Shown: piece after piece, positions 14,867-21,583 of the stretch
Position numbering within the stretch: the first letter of the stretch is position 1
Layout: each line of letters opens with the position of its first letter
DNA from: Bacteroidota bacterium
GTDB lineage: Bacteria > Bacteroidota > Ignavibacteria > UBA10030 > UBA8401
Length of the DNA: 21,583 nucleotides
Reading direction: 5' to 3'
Assembly: GCA_030824295.1 (NCBI GenBank)
Contig: JAVBYA010000050.1
Span: forward strand, 1-21,583
Program-made: the position numbers and the translations under genes
Notes under the pieces: generated by a model
Seen by the model: the letters and a program-made list of their open reading frames with translations, nothing else
What the model was told of the DNA's origin: nothing
Databases searched by the model: none

Positions 14867-17053
14867 TCATGACTGCGATTCCTTCACCTTGTACTTCAGC
14901 GATGTTCCGGAACGCTGCCGGGCGAGCGCCAGCACACGCTGACATTCGAACGGCACCGTGTCCGGTTCAGGGCGGTGACGCTCGTAGCTGCCGTCGGCTT
15001 TCAGCAGCCGCGCGCTGACCGTATCCTGCAGAGACGCAGTGACGGTCTCATCGTACACCTGCTGTGCCAGCACCGGATCGTCAATGGGGAACATGAGCTC
15101 CACTCTCCTGTCCAGGTTCCGTCCCATCAGATCGGCGCTGCTCAGGAACACGCGTGGCATTCCGCCGTTGCGGAACCAGAACACGCGGCTGTGCTCCAGA
15201 TAGCGTCCGACAAGACTCACCACCCGGATATTGTCGCTCACGCCGGGGATACCGGGACGGAGACAGCAGACGCCGCGGATGATCAGGTCGATCTTCACGC
15301 CGGCTTTGGACGCGTCATACAACTGCTCGATCACTTTCTGGTCGGTCAGCGAGTTCATCTTCAGCACCATATGGGCTTCAACGCCGGCACGGGCGAATTC
15401 CGCTTCCCGTTCGATCAGCACACCGATATCCCGTCGGAGTGTGATGGGAGCGACGGAGAGCGATGCAAAATTGTCCTTGCGCGAGTATCCTGTAAGGAAG
15501 TTGAACACTTCCGATGCATCGTTCGCGATATCCTCACGGCACGTGAAGAAACTGTAGTCTGTATAGATGCGTGCGTTGGTGGGATTGTAATTGCCGGTGC
15601 CGAGATGGACGTACCGCTTCAACACACCCTGCTCCTTCCGCACCACAAGCGCCATCTTGGCGTGCGTTTTGAGTCCCACCAGTCCGTACACCACATGCAC
15701 CCCGGCTCCTTCGAGTTGTTTCGCCCAGCCGATGTTATTCTCCTCGTCGAAGCGCGCTTTCAGTTCCACCAGCACCGCCACCTGCTTCCCGTTCTCCGCT
15801 GCTTCGATCAGCAGCGGGATGAGCGGGGATTCCTTCCCGATGCGGTACAGCGTCTGCTTGATGGCAAGAACATCCGGGTCGGTCGCAGCATTCTTGATGA
15901 ACTGCACCACCGGGGAGAACGAATCGTACGGATGATGCAGCAGCACATCACCGCGCTGGATGACGCCGAACATCTCCTCCATCCCCTCCTCCGGCACCTG
16001 ATGTGCCGGGATGTACGGCGGGTCCTTCAGTTCCGGACGGGGGAGCTTGAGCAGCTGCATCAGATGATTGAGGCCGAGCGGCTGTTTGATGGGATACACA
16101 TCCTCTTTGGAGACCTCCAGGTTCTCGGTGAGGATCTCGCGGATGCGGGCCGGCATCGTTTCCTGCACACCCACGCGCACCACCGAACCGAACTTCCGCA
16201 AACGGATCGATTCTTCGATGGAGCTGATGAGGTCCTCCGCTTCGTCCTCCTGGATCTCGATGTCAGCATTGCGCGTCACGCGGAACACGTACGACTCCTT
16301 CACGGTCATACCCGGGAAGAGCATCGGCAGGTTCGACGCTATCAGGTCCTCCAGCCAAACGAATCGGAACCGCCCCTCCGGTGCATGTCCGTTCGGTACC
16401 GCGATCAATCGCGGCAGCACATCCGGCACTTTCACGCGGGCGAACCGCTCGTCGCCGTTCTTGGACGTGACCACAACCGCCAGATTCAGACTCAGGTTGG
16501 AGATGTACGGGAAGGGATGGCCGGGATCGAACGCCAACGGTGTGAGCACCGGATAGATCGAGGATGCGAAGAGTTCCGCCAGACCCGCCTTATCGTTCTG
16601 ATCGAGCTCGTCCATCCGCAGCAGATGGACCCCTTCCGCTTTCAATTTGGGATGCAGGTCGGTCCAGAAACAATCACTCATCTCCTTCACCATCATCTGC
16701 ACCCGTTCGTGGATGCGGGTGATCTGCTGCTGCGGCACCAGTCCGTCCGGCGTGTACTCCACCACATCGGCGATGATCTGCTCGCGGATGGCGGCGACGC
16801 GGATCATGAAGAACTCGTCCAGGTTCGAACTGACGATGGCAAGGAACTTCACCCGCTCCAGCAGCGGATGCCGGGGATCGAGCGCTTCCTCCAGCACGCG
16901 GTGATTGAACTCCAGCCAGCTCAATTCGCGGTTGATGAAGAGTGCGGCATCCGCCGTGCCGTGCGGACGGTGAGATTCGGCGTGCGACTTCCTTTTGCGC
17001 GCGGTCCGCTGGATTTTCAATGGTCGTGGTGTCGTTTTCACGGTTTCTTTCAC
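14867..17053 (-). CDS. ppk1: Polyphosphate kinase 1
   Basis: 728 aa if read from the GTG at 17053. No ATG lies in frame ahead of the conserved FINRELSWLEFNHRVLEEA, so the start is a GTG (17053 or 17041) or a TTG (17104). Order: N domain, head domain, then two phospholipase-D-like catalytic domains. Landmarks are NLDEFFMIRV, TPLAFDPGHPFPYISNLS, HHPYDSF, AIKQTLYRIG, ELKARFDEENNI and GLKTHAKM, whose His (H464) is the expected autophosphorylated residue. RYLEHSRVFWF (His 621) and SSADLMGRNLDRRVELMFP follow. It reversibly makes polyphosphate from ATP. First gene of a minus-strand run with ppx, a phosphoesterase and a TPR gene, and divergent from the olsB-like gene across a Pho-box-like repeat. Confidence 0.95.
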   Translation of the reverse strand: MKETVKTTPRPLKIQRTARKRKSHAESHRPHGTADAALFINRELSWLEFNHRVLEEALDPRHPLLERVKFLAIVSSNLDEFFMIRVAAIREQIIADVVEYTPDGLVPQQQITRIHERVQMMVKEMSDCFWTDLHPKLKAEGVHLLRMDELDQNDKAGLAELFASSIYPVLTPLAFDPGHPFPYISNLSLNLAVVVTSKNGDERFARVKVPDVLPRLIAVPNGHAPEGRFRFVWLEDLIASNLPMLFPGMTVKESYVFRVTRNADIEIQEDEAEDLISSIEESIRLRKFGSVVRVGVQETMPARIREILTENLEVSKEDVYPIKQPLGLNHLMQLLKLPRPELKDPPYIPAHQVPEEGMEEMFGVIQRGDVLLHHPYDSFSPVVQFIKNAATDPDVLAIKQTLYRIGKESPLIPLLIEAAENGKQVAVLVELKARFDEENNIGWAKQLEGAGVHVVYGLVGLKTHAKMALVVRKEQGVLKRYVHLGTGNYNPTNARIYTDYSFFTCREDIANDASEVFNFLTGYSRKDNFASLSVAPITLRRDIGVLIEREAEFARAGVEAHMVLKMNSLTDQKVIEQLYDASKAGVKIDLIIRGVCCLRPGIPGVSDNIRVVSLVGRYLEHSRVFWFRNGGMPRVFLSSADLMGRNLDRRVELMFPIDDPVLAQQVYDETVTASLQDTVSARLLKADGSYERHRPEPDTVPFECQRVLALARQRSGTSLKYKVKESQS

Positions 17054-17120
17054 AAAGTGGTGTTTAGATACCTTCAATATTGCCGAACATCCGGTGAGAT
17101 ACAAATCAATAAATTGTTAT

Positions 17121-17149
17121 CTGAACAGTATCCTGACAATAGCGTAACA
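17121..17149 (+). promoter_or_regulatory. Pho-box-like direct-repeat array
   Basis: Three 7-mers, CTGAACA (17121-17127), CCTGACA (17132-17138) and CGTAACA (17143-17149), are separated by 4-nt spacers (GTAT, ATAG), giving an exact 11-nt period. PhoB/PhoP-family regulators bind direct repeats with this period. The array is 70 nt upstream of the olsB-like start and in the same orientation, and it also lies in the divergent ppk1 promoter region. The regulator is inferred. Confidence 0.55.
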
Positions 17150-17218
17150 GTGGAATGATGGAACGGTAATGTTGACCAAACATATCAGGGGTATCTTGGG
17201 CCAATTCAAGGAGAAATC

Positions 17219-18019
17219 ATGGTCCAGATACTGCAGCACCGCCCGTTCCCCGCCATCCTCTGTTCCACCCCCGCGTTCGAAGTGAAGATCGCCGATTCCC
17301 TGCAGGAAGTGGAGGCCGCATTGCGTCTCCGGTTCGAGGTCTTCAATCTGGAGATGCAGGAAGGGCTCCAGTCCTCATACGAATCCGGATTCGATTCGGA
17401 TGTGTACGATACGTTCTGCGATCATCTGATCGTGAAGGAACGCGCCACCGGCGCCGTGGTCGGAACCTACCGGCTGCTGCTGCAGCAGAAGGCGCAGCAG
17501 AACCTCGGTTTCTATTCCGAGAACGAATTCGATCTCTCTTCCTTTGCAGCGCAGCAAGGGAATCTGCTGGAAGCCGGACGTTCCTGCGTGGCAAAACCAT
17601 TCCGTTCCCTTGCGGTGATCAATCTTCTCTGGAGCGGCATCGCGCGGTATCTGGAACAGCACAACATCACCCACCTGTTCGGTTGTGCCAGCTTTAAGAC
17701 ATCGGACCCGCGCTTCATGTCCGCCGTCCACGCCTATTGCTCCGCACACTATCCTGCGCCGGCCGGATGGGGCGTTTCACCGCTGCCGCACTGCCGGATG
17801 GATCTTGCCTCCTACACACCCACCGAGCAAGAAGTGGCTTCCATCTTCCGCAGCTTTCCGCCGCTGGTGAAAGGATATCTGCGTCTCGGTGCGTTCGTCT
17901 GCGGCGAACCGGCATACGATGCGGAGTTCGGCACGAGCGATCTGCTGGTGATGGTCGCCACGGAGAATATCACCGCCATCTACAAGGACCATTACCTCCG
18001 CCAGTCCGTCGCCGCATGA
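17219..18019 (+). CDS. olsB: OlsB-like GNAT acyltransferase (ornithine-acyl-ACP N-acyltransferase family)
   Basis: 266 aa. The ATG at 17219 has AAGGAG 6 nt upstream. The fold is the hemolysin/OlsB type GNAT domain: LRLRFEVFNLEM (35-46), FCDHLIV (66-72), GAVVGTYRLLL (78-88), FYSENEFDLSSF (98-109), LEAGRSCVAKPFR (117-129) and HLFGCASF (152-159). The C-terminal VKGYLRLGAFVCGEPAYDAEFGTSDLLVMV block is characteristic. In the ornithine-lipid pathway this enzyme joins a 3-hydroxyacyl group to the alpha-amino group of ornithine; a different amino acid acceptor (glycine, lysine) cannot be excluded. The last codons overlap the start of a PlsC-type gene (ATGA), the expected partner for the second acylation. 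Probably regulated through the repeat array upstream. Confidence 0.85.
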   Translation: MVQILQHRPFPAILCSTPAFEVKIADSLQEVEAALRLRFEVFNLEMQEGLQSSYESGFDSDVYDTFCDHLIVKERATGAVVGTYRLLLQQKAQQNLGFYSENEFDLSSFAAQQGNLLEAGRSCVAKPFRSLAVINLLWSGIARYLEQHNITHLFGCASFKTSDPRFMSAVHAYCSAHYPAPAGWGVSPLPHCRMDLASYTPTEQEVASIFRSFPPLVKGYLRLGAFVCGEPAYDAEFGTSDLLVMVATENITAIYKDHYLRQSVAA

Positions 18020-18783
18020 TCAGGATCCTCCGGCTGTGCGTGTTCCTGCTCCTCTCGCTCTTTTTTTTGATGCTCGGTGCTGCGGTCCGCGTGTTCCTCT
18101 TCCTTCTTCGCGTTGCGCCGGAACGAACGACGGCGCGTTTGACCTCTCTTTGGGCTGCATCGATGCTGTGGGTCACCGGCATTACCGTCCGCACTGATTC
18201 CGCTGCTCCGGTTGCTGAAGGAACGCTGCTCGCGGCGAATCATCAAAGCTATCTGGACATCATCATCATCGCCTCGGTCATACCGACGCTCTTTGTTGCA
18301 AAGAGCGACGTGCGCCAGTGGCCGCTGCTCGGATGGCTTGCTACGCTGGGAGGAACACTCTTCATCGACCGTGCTGCGCTCCGCGGTGCGGTCGCGGCGA
18401 ACGAACGGATCGAACAGTGTCTGCTGCATGGTGTGAATGTGCAGTTCTTCCCCGAAGGGACATCATCGAACGGGAGCGGCATCCTTCCGTTCCGTCCGTT
18501 CCTGTTCCAGTCCGCGATGAATGTCGGTCGCCCCGTCCAGCCGGTCACTATCAACTATCGTTCCGTCGACGATGCACCGGTCGATGCAGCCAACCGCGAC
18601 ATCCTCTGCTGGTATGGCGACATGACCTTCCCGGACCATTTCATGCGTCTGCTGTCCATCCGCCGTGCTGTCGTTTCCGTTACGATCCATCCTCCCGTAC
18701 CGCACGGAACGATGCCGGACCCCAAATCCCTGGCGTTCCACTGCCGGGAACAGACGGAGCGGGCATTTCAGCCGATCCCCTAA
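18016..18783 (+). CDS. olsA: OlsA/PlsC-like O-acyltransferase
   Basis: 255 aa. The ATG at 18016 overlaps the upstream TGA by ATGA, so translation is probably coupled; it has no Shine-Dalgarno site. An N-terminal membrane segment (residues 5-31, LRLCVFLLLSLFFLMLGAA) precedes the PlsC domain. Motif I is NHQSYLD with H76 and D81 in HX4D spacing; motif II-like GGTLFIDRA is at 112-120; motif III FPEGTSSNGSG is at 145-155; a motif IV-like PVQPVTINY follows. The family includes 1-acylglycerol-3-phosphate acyltransferases. Coupling to the OlsB-like gene points to O-acylation of lyso-ornithine lipid, giving a membrane lipid without phosphorus. It acts at the cytoplasmic membrane. Confidence 0.85.
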   Translation: MIRILRLCVFLLLSLFFLMLGAAVRVFLFLLRVAPERTTARLTSLWAASMLWVTGITVRTDSAAPVAEGTLLAANHQSYLDIIIIASVIPTLFVAKSDVRQWPLLGWLATLGGTLFIDRAALRGAVAANERIEQCLLHGVNVQFFPEGTSSNGSGILPFRPFLFQSAMNVGRPVQPVTINYRSVDDAPVDAANRDILCWYGDMTFPDHFMRLLSIRRAVVSVTIHPPVPHGTMPDPKSLAFHCREQTERAFQPIP

Positions 18784-18835
18784 CCTGTTACAGAACAACA
18801 TGTTAATGGGTCACCATAGTGCTGCCGCCCCTGTA

Positions 18836-18853
18836 TGTTAACGGAATGTCAAG
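18836..18853 (-). promoter_or_regulatory. Possible opposing Pho-box-like pair
   Basis: TGTTAAC (18836) and TGTCAAG (18847) are 11 nt apart; on the minus strand they read CTTGACA and GTTAACA. Weaker matches TATTACG (18858) and TTTAAAC (18869) keep the 11-nt step. They point away from the receptor gene, so the role is unclear. Confidence 0.3.
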
Positions 18854-18879
18854 AACGTATTACGCCATTTTAAACCAAG

Positions 18880-18908
18880 GGTAACATCATCATAACATAC
18901 AATTAACA
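18880..18908 (+). promoter_or_regulatory. Pho-box-like direct-repeat array upstream of TonB receptor
   Basis: GGTAACA (18880-18886), CATAACA (18891-18897) and ATTAACA (18902-18908), all ending in TAACA, with 4-nt spacers TCAT and TACA and an exact 11-nt period. It lies 59 nt before the receptor start, about the same distance as the array before the olsB-like gene. Spacing and the TTAACA-like core match the general design of PhoP/PhoB operators. Confidence 0.6.
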
Positions 18909-18966
18909 CGAAATCATCATCTTGGTGCATCAAAACAACATTACACCATCAAGGATAAATCAGCCA

Positions 18967-21583
18967 ATGAAGCGTTCACTCTTCGCACTTTCACTCATCA
19001 TTCTTTTCACACTCCCGGTCCTGCTCACCGCGCAGGAACAGGAACAAAGCGCGCTGGACAAGATCCGTCAGCAGCAGGCTGCGGTCGGCGCAACGTTCGT
19101 CGGAAAGGTCACGGACGAAGCATCCGGTGAGGACCTGATCGGTGCGAACGTGTTCATTCTCAATACGAAACTCGGCGGATCGACGGACATTGACGGTAAA
19201 TTCAACATCAAGCGGGTCGCCGAAGGGACGTACGATGTGCGTTTCTCGTTCCTCGGTTACGAATCCAAGACCGTTTCCGGCGTGGTGATGAAGAACGGCG
19301 AACAGACCGTGCTGAACATCAGTCTCAGCGAGGACCAGGGGATCCAGCAGCAGGAAGTGGTCATCAGCGCCAGCGCGATCAAGTCCGGTGAAGGAGCCAT
19401 TCTTGCAGAACGAAAGAAAGCCGCCGCCATCGGCGACGGTATCAGCTCTGAGCAGATGAAGAGAGCGCCCGACGCGACCTCGGGCGATGCACTGAAGCGC
19501 GTCACCGGCGTGACCCTTGTGGATAACAAGTTCGTATTCGTCCGCGGCGTGACCGACCGCTATAACCAGACGACGCTGAACGGCGCTTCCGTGACGAGCA
19601 CGAGTGTGGATAAGAAAAGTTTCTCGTTCGACATGCTCCCCTCCAACCTCATCGAGAACATGAATGTGGCGAAGACGGCAACACCGGACCTGCCGGGGGA
19701 TTTCACCGGCGGACTCGTGCAGTTGAACACATTGGATTTCCCGGAAGCACGCTCCATCAAATTGGTCTACTCCGGCGGCATCAATTCCAATACTACCTTC
19801 GAACCGTTCAACCGTTCGCAGGGAGGCGGTTCGGATTGGATCGGCGCCGATGACGGCACGCGCAGCATCCCCTCCGGTGTGACGCCGGAGAAAGCGATCC
19901 TGGTCGGCACGCAGACGAAGAACACCTTCGCTCCCAAGTATATCGATGCACCGATGAACCAGTCCCTGAGCATCTCGCTCGCTGATGTCTACAATTTTGA
20001 AGAGGACCAGTTCGGCTATCTGGCCGCTCTTTCTTACCGCAACAGTTTCCAGCGGACCGGTACGAAGCTGAACGATTTCACCGGCACCGTGCTCAACCGG
20101 GACCTCTCCGGTTCCAATGACCGGTATTCGGTGCTGTGGGGCGGTATCCTGGATCTGAGTCTTAAATTCGCCGACCTGCACAAGGTTTCATTGAAGAACA
20201 ACTATAACAAATCCGCCGAGGACCGGTACAGTCTGGTGCGCGGCACGGATAAAGTGAACGGACAGCTCGTCCGCTCCTATCTGAACGAGTGGGAAGAGCG
20301 CGGCATGTTCTCCAGTCAGCTGGGCGGCGAACACAAACTGCCGGATGTGTACGGTCTGAACATCGACTGGCTCGTCTTCTTCTCTGAAGCGAACACCGAT
20401 CAGCCGGACCGGAAACAGGTCGATTACAATCTGAGCGAAGGATATCCCGACACCGATCCCTTCACGCTGAACACGCAGCTCACCGCCCGTTCCTGGGCCG
20501 GTCTGTATGACCGTTCCTTCGGACAGAAACTGAATGCCTCGCTCCCCATCGGCGATATGAAAGTGAAGACCGGCATCCAGCACGAGCAGAAGAACCGCCA
20601 CTACGACGTGCGCTACTTCCAGCCGACGATGCCGACCGCAGCGTATGAACTGCTGCTGTATGACATCGATTCCGTCTTTGCTCCGCAGAACTTCGGCACC
20701 GGCAAGTACGGATATCAGGAGATCACCAAACCGTCCGACCGTTACGCCGCCCAACAGGACCTGCTGGCGCTCTATGCCATGGTCGACATGCCGTTCAGCG
20801 TCCAGGAACTGAAGTTCCGCTTCACCGGCGGTCTGCGCATGGAACATTCGCTGCAGGAGGTCTATACGAACAAAGCGCGCACCATCTATGAGCCCTCCAC
20901 CAGCAGCATCGACAAAAGGGATTTCCTCCCGTCTGTGAACCTGACCTACATGATCGACGAGGTCCAGAACCTGCGCATCGCCTACAGCCACACCGTGAAC
21001 CGCCCGGAATTCCGTGAAATGGCCAATGTGTACTTCTATGATTTCGAGAAATTCGAGTATGTGGTGGGAAGCGACCAATTGACCCGCGCCTATGCCCGCA
21101 ATTACGACATCCGTTACGAGATCTTCCCGGATGCCGGCGATGTGATCGCCTTCAGCTATTTCCACAAATCCATCTCCTCCCCGATCGAGGAACGGCGCGT
21201 TTCCGGTACCGGCGGCGCCACCGAGCGGAGCTGGTTCAATGCATCCCACGCCGTGAATGCGGGGTATGAGATCGAACTGCGCAAACACCTCGGTTTCATC
21301 GGCGAATACTTCCGTTTCTTCCAGTTCGTGGCGAACTACACGCACATCAAATCCGAAGTGCCGTACCGCGAACTCTCCGGCAGCACCGGTGTGGTGGAAG
21401 GGACCCGTTCCATGCAGGGACAATCCCCGTACATGGTGAACGTGTCTCTCTTCTTCACGGAGCCGACGCTCGGCACCTCCGTGAACATCCTCTACAATGA
21501 GTACGGCTCACGCATCGATGCCATCGGTCAGATCGGCAACGGGGACTTCAATGTGATCGAGGAGAAGCGCGGCACGGTGGACC
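18967..21583 (+). CDS. TonB-dependent outer-membrane receptor, 3' end outside window
   Basis: Open from the ATG at 18967 to the window end (872 complete codons, no stop). Residues 1-23 are a signal peptide (ALSLIILFTLPVLLTAQ). About 42-125 is a carboxypeptidase-regulatory-like beta domain (FVGKVTDEASGEDLIGANVFI, GSTDIDGKFNIKRV, GTYDVRFSFLGYESK). The plug follows (about 145-260): SSEQMKRAPDATSGDALKR, VFVRGVTDRYNQTTLNGA, NLIENMNVAKTATPDLPGDF, GGLVQLNT. The rest is a beta-barrel with alternating aromatic strands (NLRIAYSHTVNRPEFREMA). It should import a substrate across the outer membrane with TonB energy. No substrate can be read from the sequence. The upstream Pho-box-like array suggests phosphate or a phosphorylated compound, which is inference. 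AAGGAT lies 11 nt before the start. Confidence 0.9.
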   Translation, partial: MKRSLFALSLIILFTLPVLLTAQEQEQSALDKIRQQQAAVGATFVGKVTDEASGEDLIGANVFILNTKLGGSTDIDGKFNIKRVAEGTYDVRFSFLGYESKTVSGVVMKNGEQTVLNISLSEDQGIQQQEVVISASAIKSGEGAILAERKKAAAIGDGISSEQMKRAPDATSGDALKRVTGVTLVDNKFVFVRGVTDRYNQTTLNGASVTSTSVDKKSFSFDMLPSNLIENMNVAKTATPDLPGDFTGGLVQLNTLDFPEARSIKLVYSGGINSNTTFEPFNRSQGGGSDWIGADDGTRSIPSGVTPEKAILVGTQTKNTFAPKYIDAPMNQSLSISLADVYNFEEDQFGYLAALSYRNSFQRTGTKLNDFTGTVLNRDLSGSNDRYSVLWGGILDLSLKFADLHKVSLKNNYNKSAEDRYSLVRGTDKVNGQLVRSYLNEWEERGMFSSQLGGEHKLPDVYGLNIDWLVFFSEANTDQPDRKQVDYNLSEGYPDTDPFTLNTQLTARSWAGLYDRSFGQKLNASLPIGDMKVKTGIQHEQKNRHYDVRYFQPTMPTAAYELLLYDIDSVFAPQNFGTGKYGYQEITKPSDRYAAQQDLLALYAMVDMPFSVQELKFRFTGGLRMEHSLQEVYTNKARTIYEPSTSSIDKRDFLPSVNLTYMIDEVQNLRIAYSHTVNRPEFREMANVYFYDFEKFEYVVGSDQLTRAYARNYDIRYEIFPDAGDVIAFSYFHKSISSPIEERRVSGTGGATERSWFNASHAVNAGYEIELRKHLGFIGEYFRFFQFVANYTHIKSEVPYRELSGSTGVVEGTRSMQGQSPYMVNVSLFFTEPTLGTSVNILYNEYGSRIDAIGQIGNGDFNVIEEKRGTVD

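Noticed and set aside
14975..17158. Very long plus-strand open frame opposite ppk1 (and a similar one at 13243-14805 opposite ppx)
   Set aside because: They mirror strongly conserved genes, and their products are rich in H, R, D and Q with no domain pattern. Codon-periodic GC explains their openness.
18991..21423. Minus-strand open frames opposite the TonB receptor
   Set aside because: The plus strand encodes a clear TonB-dependent receptor throughout; the antisense products show no family features.

Overview
The window (about 55% GC) looks like a chromosomal segment of a free-living member of the Bacteroidota/Chlorobiota/Ignavibacteriota group. The best evidence is a large secreted protein at 1902-3983 whose C-terminus is a type IX secretion (T9SS) type A sorting domain with the NYPNPFNP motif. 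A TonB-dependent receptor with a carboxypeptidase-regulatory-like N-terminal domain, secreted glycosidases, and several genes lacking a clear Shine-Dalgarno site fit the same group. No rRNA, tRNA, CRISPR array, prophage or transposase gene was seen.

Layout. 1-878 (-) is the 5' part of a secreted beta-helix protein. 1066-1452 (+) is a small membrane protein. 1902-3983 (-) is the T9SS-targeted GLUG-repeat protein. 3984-5508 holds no gene; much of it is built from degenerate repeat modules and palindromes. 5509-6599 (+) has a short asparaginase-like protein and a DUF1801 protein. 6837-9253 (+) is a TMEM175-like channel followed after 2 nt by a secreted GH2 glycosidase. 9485-11368 (+) is a secreted GH20 beta-N-acetylhexosaminidase. 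17053-11454 (-) is a four-gene run: ppk1, ppx, a CpdA-like metallophosphoesterase and a TPR protein. 17219-18783 (+) is an overlapping OlsB-like/OlsA-like acyltransferase pair. 18967 to the window end (+) is a TonB-dependent receptor, truncated by the window.

Most interesting theme. The right half reads as a phosphate-stress island. It joins polyphosphate synthesis and hydrolysis, a predicted phosphorus-free ornithine-lipid pathway, and an outer-membrane receptor. Two intergenic regions carry three-copy direct repeats with an exact 11-nt period (17121-17149 upstream of olsB and divergent from ppk1; 18880-18908 upstream of the receptor). That is the geometry expected for PhoB/PhoP-family Pho boxes. 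The regulon assignment is an inference; the repeats and the gene families are read directly from the sequence.

The second theme is intergenic repeats. AACCTT/AAGGTT hairpins sit at or a few bases after the stop codons of four plus-strand genes, in two cases overlapping the stop. Two of these loci belong to one 87-bp element. A composite repeat of about 209 bp is tandemly duplicated at 4690-5075 and has a diverged relative at 1498-1790.
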